From: Boothiomyces macroporosus
Taxonomy: Eukaryota; Chytridiomycota; Chytridiomycetes; Rhizophydiales; Terramycetaceae
Reading direction: 5' to 3'
NCBI GenBank assembly: GCA_027604185.1
Contig: JADGKB010000003.1
Location: 186,001 to 250,000 of the forward strand
DNA: 64,000 nt
Below the pieces are notes generated by a model. It was not told the DNA's origin, made no database searches, and saw nothing but the letters and a program-made list of their open reading frames with translations. Position 1 is the stretch's first letter. Each line of letters opens with the position of its first letter. This document shows positions 11,608-21,786 of the stretch, in pieces. Position numbers and translations under genes: made by a program.

Positions 11608-12382
11608 TTACTCTAACCAGTCTACTATTGAAGTAACTGCATCCAACGGAAGCCCAGCCCTTAGAACGTGTTTGTATTGGATTTTCCTTTCTGGAGGTAA
11701 TACCATCCCTAGTTGCAAACCTACTGGTACTTTCTGTCTATCTTTACCTTCCGGTATTAGCATATATAGCGTGTTCACAATGGACTGGAATATCTGATGG
11801 ATCGAGTCCAAGTCATCTGTGACACTGGTGTTAGAACAGAATACCTCGTTTCAAAGTACTCCATTTCATGTGATTGAGCAAATTCCGAAGCATCTTCAAA
11901 TAGTATCACTCTTCTCCCAGGCTGATCAATCTTGTTTCCGATCAAGAATGAACGAAAGCAACAATAGTCCTTTCCCAAAGCTTTCATGCCTTCCATCCAA
12001 GGAGTCAGTTCCTCCAGTGCTGATTTTCTAGTAACTAGGTTATCTACCGTCTACCATCTATAAAAAATATTGTTGCTGCCAATCCAGATATATATCGCGT
12101 CGTTTGCGGAATATCGGAAGGATCATCTGGAGCGTTCCAATACTCTACCCTAATTGCATCCTCTCCTATAGCATACATCTTTGGAATAATATTAATCCTG
12201 GATTTTGGTTTCTCTACATCCCTTTGGATCTCCTTCTCCAAGATCTTTTCCTTGTCGCTCTCAAGTGACCCAATAACAGCTATACAGAAATTCGCATCGA
12301 TATGAGTAATATCCTGGACAGATTTTGCCAGTGTCGGTAAAGATTTTTGAAGGAAAGCTGAACCGATTTTTCCCAACTCCAT
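11608..12382 (-). CDS. Degenerate Rab/Ras-like small GTPase (copy 1)
   Basis: 244 residues, three exons; introns 12028-12047 and 11825-11844 (20 nt each). The fold order of a small GTPase is seen: an N-terminal strand with a P-loop position reading GSLESDKEK, a central strand EYWNAPDD where WDTxGQ is expected, the strand AATIFFIDG, the G4 motif IGNKIDQ and the G5-like FETSVTDD. The guanine-specificity motif NKxD is intact, but the P-loop lacks GxxxxGK[S/T] and the DxxG motif is altered. Nucleotide binding may therefore be weak or hydrolysis lost, as in some Rab-like and IFT-associated GTPases. No C-terminal prenylation Cys is present. The start codon faces that of the BLOC1S2-like gene across 20 bp. 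Exact family not recognised. Confidence 0.6.
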
Positions 12383-12402
12383 TTTTCCAAAAAGTTTAAA
12401 AC

Positions 12403-12719
12403 ATGGAACCGTGGCTTTCTATTAAAGAAAGCTTCAAAGCAGAAATAACTAGTAATAGATTATTAAAAAGGTCCTATCGTATCGATTGAGCGGATAAAGG
12501 ATCACAATATCAAGAATGTCGAGAATTATAAACAGCTGAACGCACAAGCACAGGGATTAGTGCTGCAAGCTAGCCAACTCCAACAGCTTTGTAAGCAGTG
12601 CTAACTCAGATGATAAAATAAACCAGTCATTCAGCCAGCTGGATCACATTGAGCAGGCGATCAGTACGTACGAAAAAATAGTTGCGGAAATGGAAGAATA
12701 TGTAAATGAATTGAAATAA
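12403..12719 (+). CDS. Small coiled-coil protein, BLOC1S2-like (copy 1)
   Basis: 92 residues in three tiny exons; introns 12452-12470 and 12591-12609 (19 nt each). The first splice joins MEPWLSIKESFKAEIT to a helical region with regular heptads. The C-terminal part (YDKINQSFSQLDHIEQAIST then YEKIVAEMEEYVNELK) resembles the end of BLOC-1 subunit 2, a component of the lysosome-related organelle/BORC family of coiled-coil complexes. The match is by length and heptad pattern only; other small coiled-coil proteins are possible. It shares a 20-bp divergent start region with the Rab-like GTPase, which would suit a membrane-traffic role, but that is inference. Confidence 0.5.
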
Positions 12720-12890
12720 ATGCTCTGTACTTCATGTTTCTTGGTGCATAAATTCCGATTGTGAGGTGTTTTCGCTGTCGCCATTGTGCAATTAAAATCT
12801 AAAAGCGATGTAGAAATATAAGTGGATTTCAGTCAAATATTCTATTTCTGTCAACTCTATTCAAGTTGGCATATTCCGGAAAATTAATTT

Positions 12891-12914
12891 CAGCCAATTA
12901 CAGTGCGTGGCGCA
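12891..12914 (-). promoter_or_regulatory. Bipartite ribosomal-protein promoter element (copy 1)
   Basis: Read on the minus strand it is TGCGCCACGCA, five bases, ATTGGCTG. The identical two blocks with identical spacing occur on the plus strand at 58126-58149 before the eL42 gene. Here the near edge is 61 bp from the eS25 ATG; at eL42 it is 59 bp. ATTGG is a CCAAT-box core; the GCGCCACGC block is not a site I can name. Confidence 0.7.
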
Positions 12915-12975
12915 TGTATTTTCTTTTGGCAGAGAAAAAAGAGAAGTCGTTCAAGGAAGGTTTACTTTTTAAAAA

Positions 12976-13311
12976 ATGGCAGGTACGAGTTGTAGGTAAC
13001 AATTAGGAAAAAAGAAGTGGTCAAAAGGACGTGTAAAGGACAAGGCAAACAATGCAGTTGTCTTCGATAAACCAACTTACGACAGACTTTTCAAGGAAGT
13101 CCCAACATACAAGCTCGTCACTCCATCCATTCTTGTCGATCGTCTTCGTCTTAACGGATCTGTAGCTCGTGCTGCTATCAAGGAACTTGAAAAGCAAGGA
13201 ATTATCAAGGCTGTCACCTTACACGGTGCTCAAAAGATTTACACCCGTGCTACCAAGGTAATTGTATTTATTAAACTTTAGGCTGAAGATGAAGCTCCTG
13301 CTGAAGAATAA
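12976..13311 (+). CDS. RPS25: 40S ribosomal protein eS25 (copy 1)
   Basis: 95 residues, three exons. The first intron (12983-13006, 24 nt) comes after only seven coding bases, the second (13258-13281, 24 nt) ten codons before the stop. The protein reads [20 protein letters not shown] and continues with [20 protein letters not shown], the conserved winged-helix core of eS25. It lies in the small-subunit head and is needed for IRES-driven and some repeat-associated initiation. It is shorter than the human protein because the Lys-rich N-terminal extension is reduced. A shared promoter element lies about 60 bp upstream. Confidence 0.95.
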
Positions 13312-13468
13312 GCTTTTGTAATATCAATAAACTTATCACAATTAAATCAGGGTAAATTATATTGGGGATTTGGACTGAATTGGATTTTGTTTTTTGGAAA
13401 GTTACTTTTGAGTTTGTATTTTTACCCCAATTAATATTTCCTCTGTCCGAAAGTTTTTTGTAAATCTA

Positions 13469-15182
13469 ATGACAAGTGAAATCAACAAGCAAGCTGCACT
13501 TGAAGAAGCAAAGAATATCATCGTTCAAAACATAGAACCTAAAAAGCGTAAATATACCAAGAGTAAACAATGCTGACGTAGGAGCCAAGCTACAAGAGAA
13601 TCAAGATCCATCTGAAGTCAAACCCAAGCGCAAGTACAACAAAGGTATGGTATCAGTTGACTGTAGCTCCAAAAGATCCAAATTTACCTCCAAAAGAAAA
13701 AAAGACTGTAAGTAATTATAACGACAGAGAGCAGAAAGAATTAGAGATGGGGATCCCATCAGAAAATACACAAAGAAAGCTAAAAATGAATCGCCTGCCC
13801 CATCTTGGCCGGTGTTTGACCCAGAAGTAGTTGCAGAATTTTCAAAATTAAATCCAGATCCTGTTCAACCAACCCCAACTCACACTCATGCAAACACCGG
13901 GATTGCGTTTATCAATGAAGCAAATCCATTGGTGCATGTTGACGATGCAAATATCAGGGATAGAGGTATCCAAGTCTAACAGAAAGTTGCGATAACTGGG
14001 ATGTCTCTGTCACCAGATGGATCATTTTTAGCTACATTCTGTAATGCAGGAACAGCATTCATATGGGATATGAATACCTTTGAAAAGTTACAGTGTTTGA
14101 AAGATGAAAAGGAAACTAATATTGACGAGTTTTACACTGGCTGCTGGACGTTTGATTCCAAACATATGATAATTGGAGGAAAGCTGAAAGATCGACAGCG
14201 ATGGTCGGAACCTGATGACGATAATCACATCTTACCTTGTCCATTAAAAGTGTTTGATGTTGTTGAAGGAAACGTAATCCAAACATTTCATGGCCACTTT
14301 GAAGAAGTGCTATCTACTAAATTGATTGAGTTTAGAGGAAACCAGTATTTATTATCTACGAGTCAAGATGGCTATATAATCAGTTGGAAAATCGATCCCA
14401 GCTTCAAGTACTTTTAATCTAACAAGGGAACCTCCGGAAAAGAAACAAATAACGGATGGATATACGTGTATGGCATTTACCACATCATTCCTGCCTAATA
14501 CAGGAAACAAATATTTCATTGCTTCTTGCGATGATAGTATCAGATTGTATGATTTTGAGGAATCTAGGGTAACTTTGATTAATCAAGCTGTTGCAAACGT
14601 TCCCAAACATTTTTTCCTGTTATTGCGATTTCAGCACTTTCCTAAACTGTCTGGATTATGAAGCTTGTCCCACTTGGGATCAATTTTCAGAGGATAACCC
14701 AATGTTCTCTTTCTTGATTTGTCGAGGAGTGGAAGTACTAGATGGCGAAGATGAAACAATCAGTATTATGTATTTAACTTTGACACAATCCCAAACTCTG
14801 TGATTTTATATAAGCTGATCTATCCAACAAAGAAAGGAGATAAATTCCAGTTGGAGCTGGTCCGAAAATTCCAACATTCAGAGTATAGATCAAATTCTTG
14901 GTTGGTTAAACTTGCAACAAACGGGCGTTATGTAGCAGCTCCCACTTATGATGGTAATATTTTTCTATTCCATCTCTTGACGGGCCAAGTTGTTGGAATT
15001 TTAAGGGATCATCAAGGTAAATATTAATTAAATTGGAAATCGAACTTCGGGACGTCTTGTTCCATCCAACTAAAAAGTTGTTTTTGTCTTGTGGAGACGA
15101 TGGGATTGTTCATGTCTATTCTCAGGATCCAAAAGTTAATGCCACAACCTGTATGGACGACAATTCCAGCGTCGAATTTTAA
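13469..15182 (+). CDS. Nuclear-type WD40-repeat protein (copy 1)
   Basis: About 515 residues, nine exons. The N-terminus repeats a basic motif (KRKYTK, KRKYNK, RKYTKK), typical of a nuclear or chromatin-bound tail. WD-type blades follow: MSLSPDGSFLATFCNAGTAF then IWD; GHFEEVLSTKLIEF to IISWKID; YFIASCDDSIRLYDFEE; RYVAAPTYDGNIFLFHL; RDVLFHPTKKLFLSCGDDG. Introns at 13563-13581, 13645-13666, 13708-13727, 13966-13986, 14408-14426, 14569-14587 and 14735-14763 (29 nt) restore the frame. One more break at 15017 is needed: GTAAAT is a good 5' site, but no AG follows in a useful phase. Either a non-AG site or a 1-nt lesion is present. Specific family not recognised. Confidence 0.75.
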
Positions 15183-15282
15183 TATATCCATAATTTTCCC
15201 AGTTCGTATTCAATGGTGTATAATCTTACGTTCAAGCATATTTCAAACTTTCAAAGAAAATCCTTGGAAATTTAAATTAAAG

Positions 15283-16135
<853 letters not shown>

Positions 16136-16170
16136 TTAAGTTATTTAAGAGGAATAAATCTTCAAAAACT

Positions 16171-18820
16171 CTAATCTTTTATTGAATCGTCAACTACTCT
16201 CTCTGTGTCTGAATCTGTACGTTCTGTCTTGAATGATAGTATCTGCACAACTCTTTTCATCGCTTTAATTCCATTTTGGGAATTTAGGAAATCATTATTG
16301 TCTGGTATCACACCAGCGCCGAATTTAACCTTGGCTCCAAGAACAGAATCATCCGTAAGTGCGAAATGCCGAATGTGATGTACTAGCAGTGCGTTAGATT
16401 CTCTGTCGCCTTCAATTTTTTGCTGATATGAGGTCAATCTGAAGGTTTCAAGCTCAGCGCAAATAGAAAACATATTGTAATATTTCTGGAAATTGATTTT
16501 TCGAGTTAATTCTGAAGTTTCTTCTTCATCAAGATAACCTGGAGAATTGTTATATACAGAGATTAGATCTAAAAAGTAGGGAACTTGGTCAATAGGATCT
16601 TACCTAAAAACGGAATTCCAGGAGGGTTGGTACTTGTAATTGCATCCCAATATTCGTGATATCCATTGGTGTAATCCATTAACTGATTAATTTCTCTGAA
16701 TATATCTAAATATTTCGTTGGAAGTGCCTTCAATTAAAACTATCTACCTCCCACGCCTGTGACCAAATTAAAACAGAAGGACGTTTCAAACCATAAGCGA
16801 TGGCAAAAGCGCTATTGTAATTTCCAAGTTCCAAGCAATTGCGAGCAATTTTGAGTAATATCTTCAAAGCAGTGGTTTTCTTCTTTGTGGTGTCTTCTTT
16901 CAAAACAACAGTGGCTACGTAAGCTACAAGCTAATTTTAGAGACTATTTACGGTTCTAAACCAAGCACAATAATCGAGTATAGTTTTAAGAGGTAAATTA
17001 TATCCTCCTCCAGCTATATCTGCAGGAACGGCAAGCAGCTGAAGGTACATGTCCGGCTTAACTTGTCTAAAAAGATAATGCTCGACCATAGTGAGATTGT
17101 CTGCAAAGAAATAAGGCTCCCATTCAAAAATCAAAGGTCGAGAAAAGTCAGGGTTTGATCGGTCCATGGTAAACATTGGAATATACTGCGATGTATACCA
17201 CGATAAACGCTATTATTACTTTAGTATTACTTGCTCTCGAACAGCATGAACCAACTTTTGATTATTCCCAAACGATTCGGTGGCCAAAGTATTGATAAAA
17301 TCATTCAAAGCAGAGTACAGCTTGGGATTTACATGAAAATCATTCCAATGATTTCTAATCCATACTAGCAGGATTCTCAGACTTCTTTGTTGGACATTCT
17401 TTTTCAGTTTGCGGTAGTTGGCATCTGATGCAGGTTTCTGGCCAGGTTCGAGATCAGAATTGTACCAGCCAATTAGGCATTCAAACACTTCCATACTAGA
17501 AACAAAAAACCGATAATTGGCCAAAAATATTTCTGCAAATGACATGTCTGAATTAGAAAATCTTACCTTGGTCAATTGGGAATAGCAAGCTGTCCAGTAG
17601 GCTCCTAACATCACCACTAGTAATCATCGCCATTCCAGAAAAAGTAGAATCGTCGTACACTACACCAGGAATCACCTTTTCTGGACTTTGATTCAGTGTC
17701 TTTGGTGGAATTAAGACTGGCTTTTTGTCAGCTGCAAAAAGATTTGCAGTAGATCCTGTATCGCCTTTAGTACTCCAAGTCTGGTCTCTTCGTGTCAAGT
17801 AATAACATTTTGCTATCCACATCATTCTATCAATTGGGTCGATGATTGGATTTTTCCTACCGAAAATAGCCATGAGGTCAAATTGAGTGGGTGTAGGATT
17901 ATCGTCCAATCTATTTTTGTACTGAACATCATTAGCTAGGTCAATAACTAGGAACCTTTCAATAAATTGATGTAAAACTCTTTAAATGTCTTTGGAGGGA
18001 GTGGTTTAACAGTTTCAGGCGATGTATTCAGATTAATGTTCTCTCCGCTTCCCATTAATGTCGACATTCTTGTGTTTCTCAAATTACTTATTGCAGTATA
18101 AGGTGCTGTCATGTTTTCTGTTGGAGTACGCGCTCTGGATCCATCGCTAATTGGTGTCAGATTCGAAGTTTCTACAGGAGTAGCCGAAGTAGCTCGTTTT
18201 GAACGATATTTTGTATGCTCGCTAATTGATTGTGGGTTATTTACAATGTCTTGAGTAAAAGTTACTCCAGTGGTTAAAAGCGATGCTCTGACGTTCTTTT
18301 GCGGGACTGGTGTTGCCAAAGACAGTTCTAGCGATTCCTTATCTTCAAAGTTTCCTCTGTTCTTACTTGCAATCCTTTGATGATTTAGCAGTTCAATAGA
18401 CTTGTGATGCGCTTTTTTCTGACTCTGGCTTCGAGTGAATATCTGAGTTCGAAGTAGTCCAACCCCAGAAAATGATGCTGGCATATCTGCAACGATAATT
18501 TCCTCTAGTTGCGTGTCATTTATGGGAATTATCTGACCTGCATCAATTCTGATTTCTGGACCTTCTGTTATATGTTGCAACGCATCTGCTGATAGACTGT
18601 ATCGAATTTTCTTTCCATCTAATGAGTTTTCGCTAATTGACACCTCCTTTCCTTCCAGGTTACCTACGCTTCCACCCCTATCGTCACTGTAGCGTCTAAC
18701 GGGTGATACGGGGACCTCCTCTTCTGGACTGGCAACTGTTTGCGGTTGATTTTCCTTTCCGTTCTTCTCCAGAGCTTCCTCCTGTTGTTTCTTTTTAGCT
18801 TTACCTCGAAATAGGTTCAT
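16171..18820 (-). CDS. RasGEF-A, Cdc25-type Ras exchange factor (copy 1)
   Basis: 842 residues, seven exons; introns 17936-17955, 17548-17566, 17210-17230, 16931-16951, 16728-16747 and 16584-16603. Residues 1-290 are Ser/Thr/Pro-rich and charged, probably a regulatory region. A RasGEF N-terminal (REM) domain follows (LANYRFFVSSMEVFECLIGW, then RSLRILLVWIRNHWNDF). The C-terminal catalytic Cdc25 domain shows MVEHYLFRQVKPDMYLQL, ALKILLKIARNCLELGNYNS with GLKRPSVLIWSQAWE, and the helical hairpin region ending IPFLVPYFLDLIS. It catalyses GDP release from a Ras-family GTPase. It diverges from the flavin-reductase-like gene across 92 bp. Confidence 0.85.
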
Positions 18821-18912
18821 ATTTCGCGGTTGTGGAAGTTTTCAAAAAAATGTTAAAGCTGACGTTTAATATCCGATTCAAAACTACCATAGCAACGCAA
18901 TTGAGGGAAACG

Positions 18913-19872
18913 ATGCGCAAGGTGCCCTGCCCTGGTATTTTAATATTCATAAAGTGATTGTGGTTTCTTGTAATAATGGGAAAGAAACGAGGGGAATGAC
19001 CTGCTCCTCATTCAATTCAATATCCTTGGATCCGCCGATAATATCGTTCAGCATCAAGAAGCCGTCAACCACTCTTGAAGTGCTAAAATCATCTCCAAAA
19101 TTTGCAGTCCATATTTTATCTTCAAAACAAATTTCGCATTCAATAGCATTCTCTTCACCAAAGACTCAATCAGATTTTGGAAAGTTTCCTCATTATGTGG
19201 ATGGCCTGAATAGCGATTTACCAATTTTGCAAGGTTGCTTGAGTGTGCTCATTTGCAAGCCTTTCAAGACTGATGCAGTTGGGGATCATGACGTATGGTA
19301 CGGTGAAATAGTGGATATTCAAGCAGATGGGATAAAAATAATCCAAGGGGAACGAGAACCCCTGAAACCTCTCCTGTACTTTGATTCAAAATATCGCAGC
19401 ATCGGAGATGAAGTATTTATTGAAGCATTCGAAAGTAGCAAGTTAGATTTTCAGGATTGGACCCATAGGGCACATGTAAGGATGGCCTGGATCTACATTC
19501 GCGACAAATCGTATTCCCAAAAAGAGAGCTTTGAAATGATAAAGTAATTGCTCTTAACTCTAGGAAAGGAATCATTCAGTACAATAAAGCCAATCATGCG
19601 CGAATCAACCATGGTTATAACCACACCATCACGACGTTCTTTTCAAAGCTGGTGGCAATGGCGCTGCAAAATGATTTACAAAATGGAATAGAAAAGGATG
19701 ATTTCCTAGAATTCCTTGAAAGATATCCTAGATTGGACACTTTTAATTATATCTTTGATTATTACGATAAGGAAATCCTTTACAGCGAGCAGGCAAAGGC
19801 CAAGTAAATTCTCTTAACCGCAGATACATTGAACCCTCAAAACAGCCAACTATAGAATCTCTCAAACAATAA
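18913..19872 (+). CDS. Flavin-reductase-like FMN-binding protein (copy 1)
   Basis: 299 residues, four exons; introns 18935-18954, 19544-19563 and 19804-19823 (20 nt each). The first splice turns MRKVPCP plus VIVVSCNNGKETRG into one frame. The N-terminal 180 residues form a split-barrel flavin reductase domain (GMTCSSFNSISLDPPIISFS, then SIKKPSTTLEVL and FAVHILSSKQ), a family that binds FMN and passes electrons from NAD(P)H. The last 100 residues (RMAWIYIRDKSYSQKESFEM, RINHGYNHTITTFFSKL) are an extra helical domain that I do not recognise. No oxygenase partner lies next to it, so the physiological acceptor is unknown. Confidence 0.75.
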
Positions 19873-19986
19873 ATCTTCATTTACCGAATTTTTTGCCGAA
19901 TTAGTGGCTGGTGTGTGGCGTGAGTGTGGCAGTTCTTTAAGTTCCAATTTACTTAAAGGATTTGTTTGCTTCGAGTTTTTGTACTG

Positions 19987-21654
19987 ATGGGCTTGACTAC
20001 GGAAAGGATCAAACAGCTTCAGAATGAATTTGGCCAGTCAAAACCAACGCTGATTAGAAGCTACAGCAGCAAATCTATACCAAAAGTAGAACGTGTAAAC
20101 AAGGATGTCTGTAGCTTGTGCCTCGTTCCATATTCGCAGGATAGTCAGAAAAATTCATACCAACTGAAATGCTGCGGGAACCTTCTCCACCGGGATTGCT
20201 ATTCAGTGTATAGGTTGAACAAATTTGAGCAGTGTTTGTTGTGTAGAGCAATGCTACCAGAGTTTTCAGAAGAGGGCTTGTACAAATCTTTTCAAGTAGA
20301 GGATGAATCACTGGAATTAATTGAACGTAATGGTTCAGTGGATTTTGTTATCGCGGCTGAAGGGGAATATGTTGATGGGCAATTGGAATGCCTGGTAAAC
20401 TTTTCTGGTTATAAATCAAATAATACCAAAGCTGAAGGATTGGATTTGGTCCTCATTGTGGACGTCTCTGGAAGTATGGCGAATGCCAAGTTGGAAATGG
20501 TCAAGGATACGATTTGCTATTTAATCAACCACCAACTTCAAGATCACGATAGACTTGCGATTGTTACTTTTAACGAACACGCAAATCTGATTTGTAATTT
20601 CACACGCATCACCAGCGAAAATAAACAGGAGCTGGTCGGACTTGTTAATGGCTCACTTGTTGCCGATGGCGGCACTAGTATTATTGAAGGTATAAAGATG
20701 GGTCTTGGCATGCTCGATTGCCGAAAGATTATCAATACAAATAGTGCAATGCTCCTCTTTAGTGACGGAGAAGATTCAAAACCAGATCATAAATACTTGA
20801 TTTTTCAGTATCTAGAACGAGCCAGAAATAGTGGGCTTCCAATTCAATGTTTCGGGTATGGTGAAAATCATGATTACAAATATTTGAATGATATTGCTCT
20901 TGGAAGTTCAAACGGAAGCTATTCGTACGTGGAATCCGAGCAAGATATTAGCTCCAGTATTGTGGGCTCAGTTGGTGGAATATCCTCTGTTATTGCAAAA
21001 GATTTGGTTGTCAGCCTTGATTTTGGAAGTATGAAGGTGATTGAAATTTCGTGTGGATCATACCCGGTTCACATTGATTCTCATTCGGCTAAACTACACC
21101 TCAAAAACCTGTATAGTAGAGAAATCAGAAACATCAGATGCAAGTTGGAATTCGGTGGCGATCCCCAAACCACTTGTATTTGTCAGTTTGCTGCCAACAC
21201 ACCAGATTGTACTCCCATCCCATTCAAAGTGGATATTCTAGATTCTTCAGCTCCCCTTCAGAAACAAAAAGCAGAAGACTATCTGAGAAATGAACTTTCA
21301 AAGGCTATTAGTCTTGCCGAGGATGGAAACCATTTTTTGTCCAAAAAGACTTTGGAAAGCGCGCGGGATGTACTGTCTCGTACAAGAAATGAATTGGGAG
21401 CAAAGTATCCCACGGCTGATCTCGAGTTTTTCGATTTACTTGTGAATGACATCAATCGCTTGCTTGTATCCTTAGATCCGCAATTGTTCAAAAAAGGCGG
21501 CAAATTTCTTGTAAGCCATATCCATTCCGAATTGTCACAACAAAGAACATTGAGGCTTCAAAGCAAATACTTTTCGTTGGGGCGGTATGTTTCAGAGCCC
21601 ATCAAAGTCAGTATCAACCAACGACTGCAAACTCTTAAAAGGAATAAAATTTAA
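19987..21654 (+). CDS. RING-finger plus von Willebrand A domain protein, probable E3 ligase (copy 1)
   Basis: 555 residues in a single exon; the first ATG is at 19987. Residues about 42-90 are a RING-type zinc finger (CSLC, CCGNLLHRDCY, CLLCRAMLP). Residues about 150-335 are a vWA domain with a complete MIDAS (DLVLIVDVSGSMANAK, DGGTSI, LLFSDGEDSK). The C-terminal 200 residues include a helical stretch (KQKAEDYLRNELSKAISLAE). This order matches the WAV3/vWA-RING family of ubiquitin ligases known in plants and fungi. The vWA part would bind a partner through a divalent metal. Lack of introns is notable here because most neighbours have several. Confidence 0.8.
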   Translation: MGLTTERIKQLQNEFGQSKPTLIRSYSSKSIPKVERVNKDVCSLCLVPYSQDSQKNSYQLKCCGNLLHRDCYSVYRLNKFEQCLLCRAMLPEFSEEGLYKSFQVEDESLELIERNGSVDFVIAAEGEYVDGQLECLVNFSGYKSNNTKAEGLDLVLIVDVSGSMANAKLEMVKDTICYLINHQLQDHDRLAIVTFNEHANLICNFTRITSENKQELVGLVNGSLVADGGTSIIEGIKMGLGMLDCRKIINTNSAMLLFSDGEDSKPDHKYLIFQYLERARNSGLPIQCFGYGENHDYKYLNDIALGSSNGSYSYVESEQDISSSIVGSVGGISSVIAKDLVVSLDFGSMKVIEISCGSYPVHIDSHSAKLHLKNLYSREIRNIRCKLEFGGDPQTTCICQFAANTPDCTPIPFKVDILDSSAPLQKQKAEDYLRNELSKAISLAEDGNHFLSKKTLESARDVLSRTRNELGAKYPTADLEFFDLLVNDINRLLVSLDPQLFKKGGKFLVSHIHSELSQQRTLRLQSKYFSLGRYVSEPIKVSINQRLQTLKRNKI

Positions 21655-21786
21655 TAGTACCAGTTGTCAGCCAATCGTTGGTGTAACACTAGTGAATCGG
21701 GACAGTCCCAATAGGGTAATGAACTGCTCCCTTTGCGGTGGCGCACAAGCTGAAATTCGCCTTTGATTTTTTATTCTCCAATTACA

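Noticed and set aside
14588..14803. Apparent frameshifts in the WD40 gene between three reading frames
   Set aside because: Two of the three breaks vanish when a 19-nt intron (14569-14587) and a 29-nt intron (14735-14763) are removed; only the break at 15017 stays unexplained.
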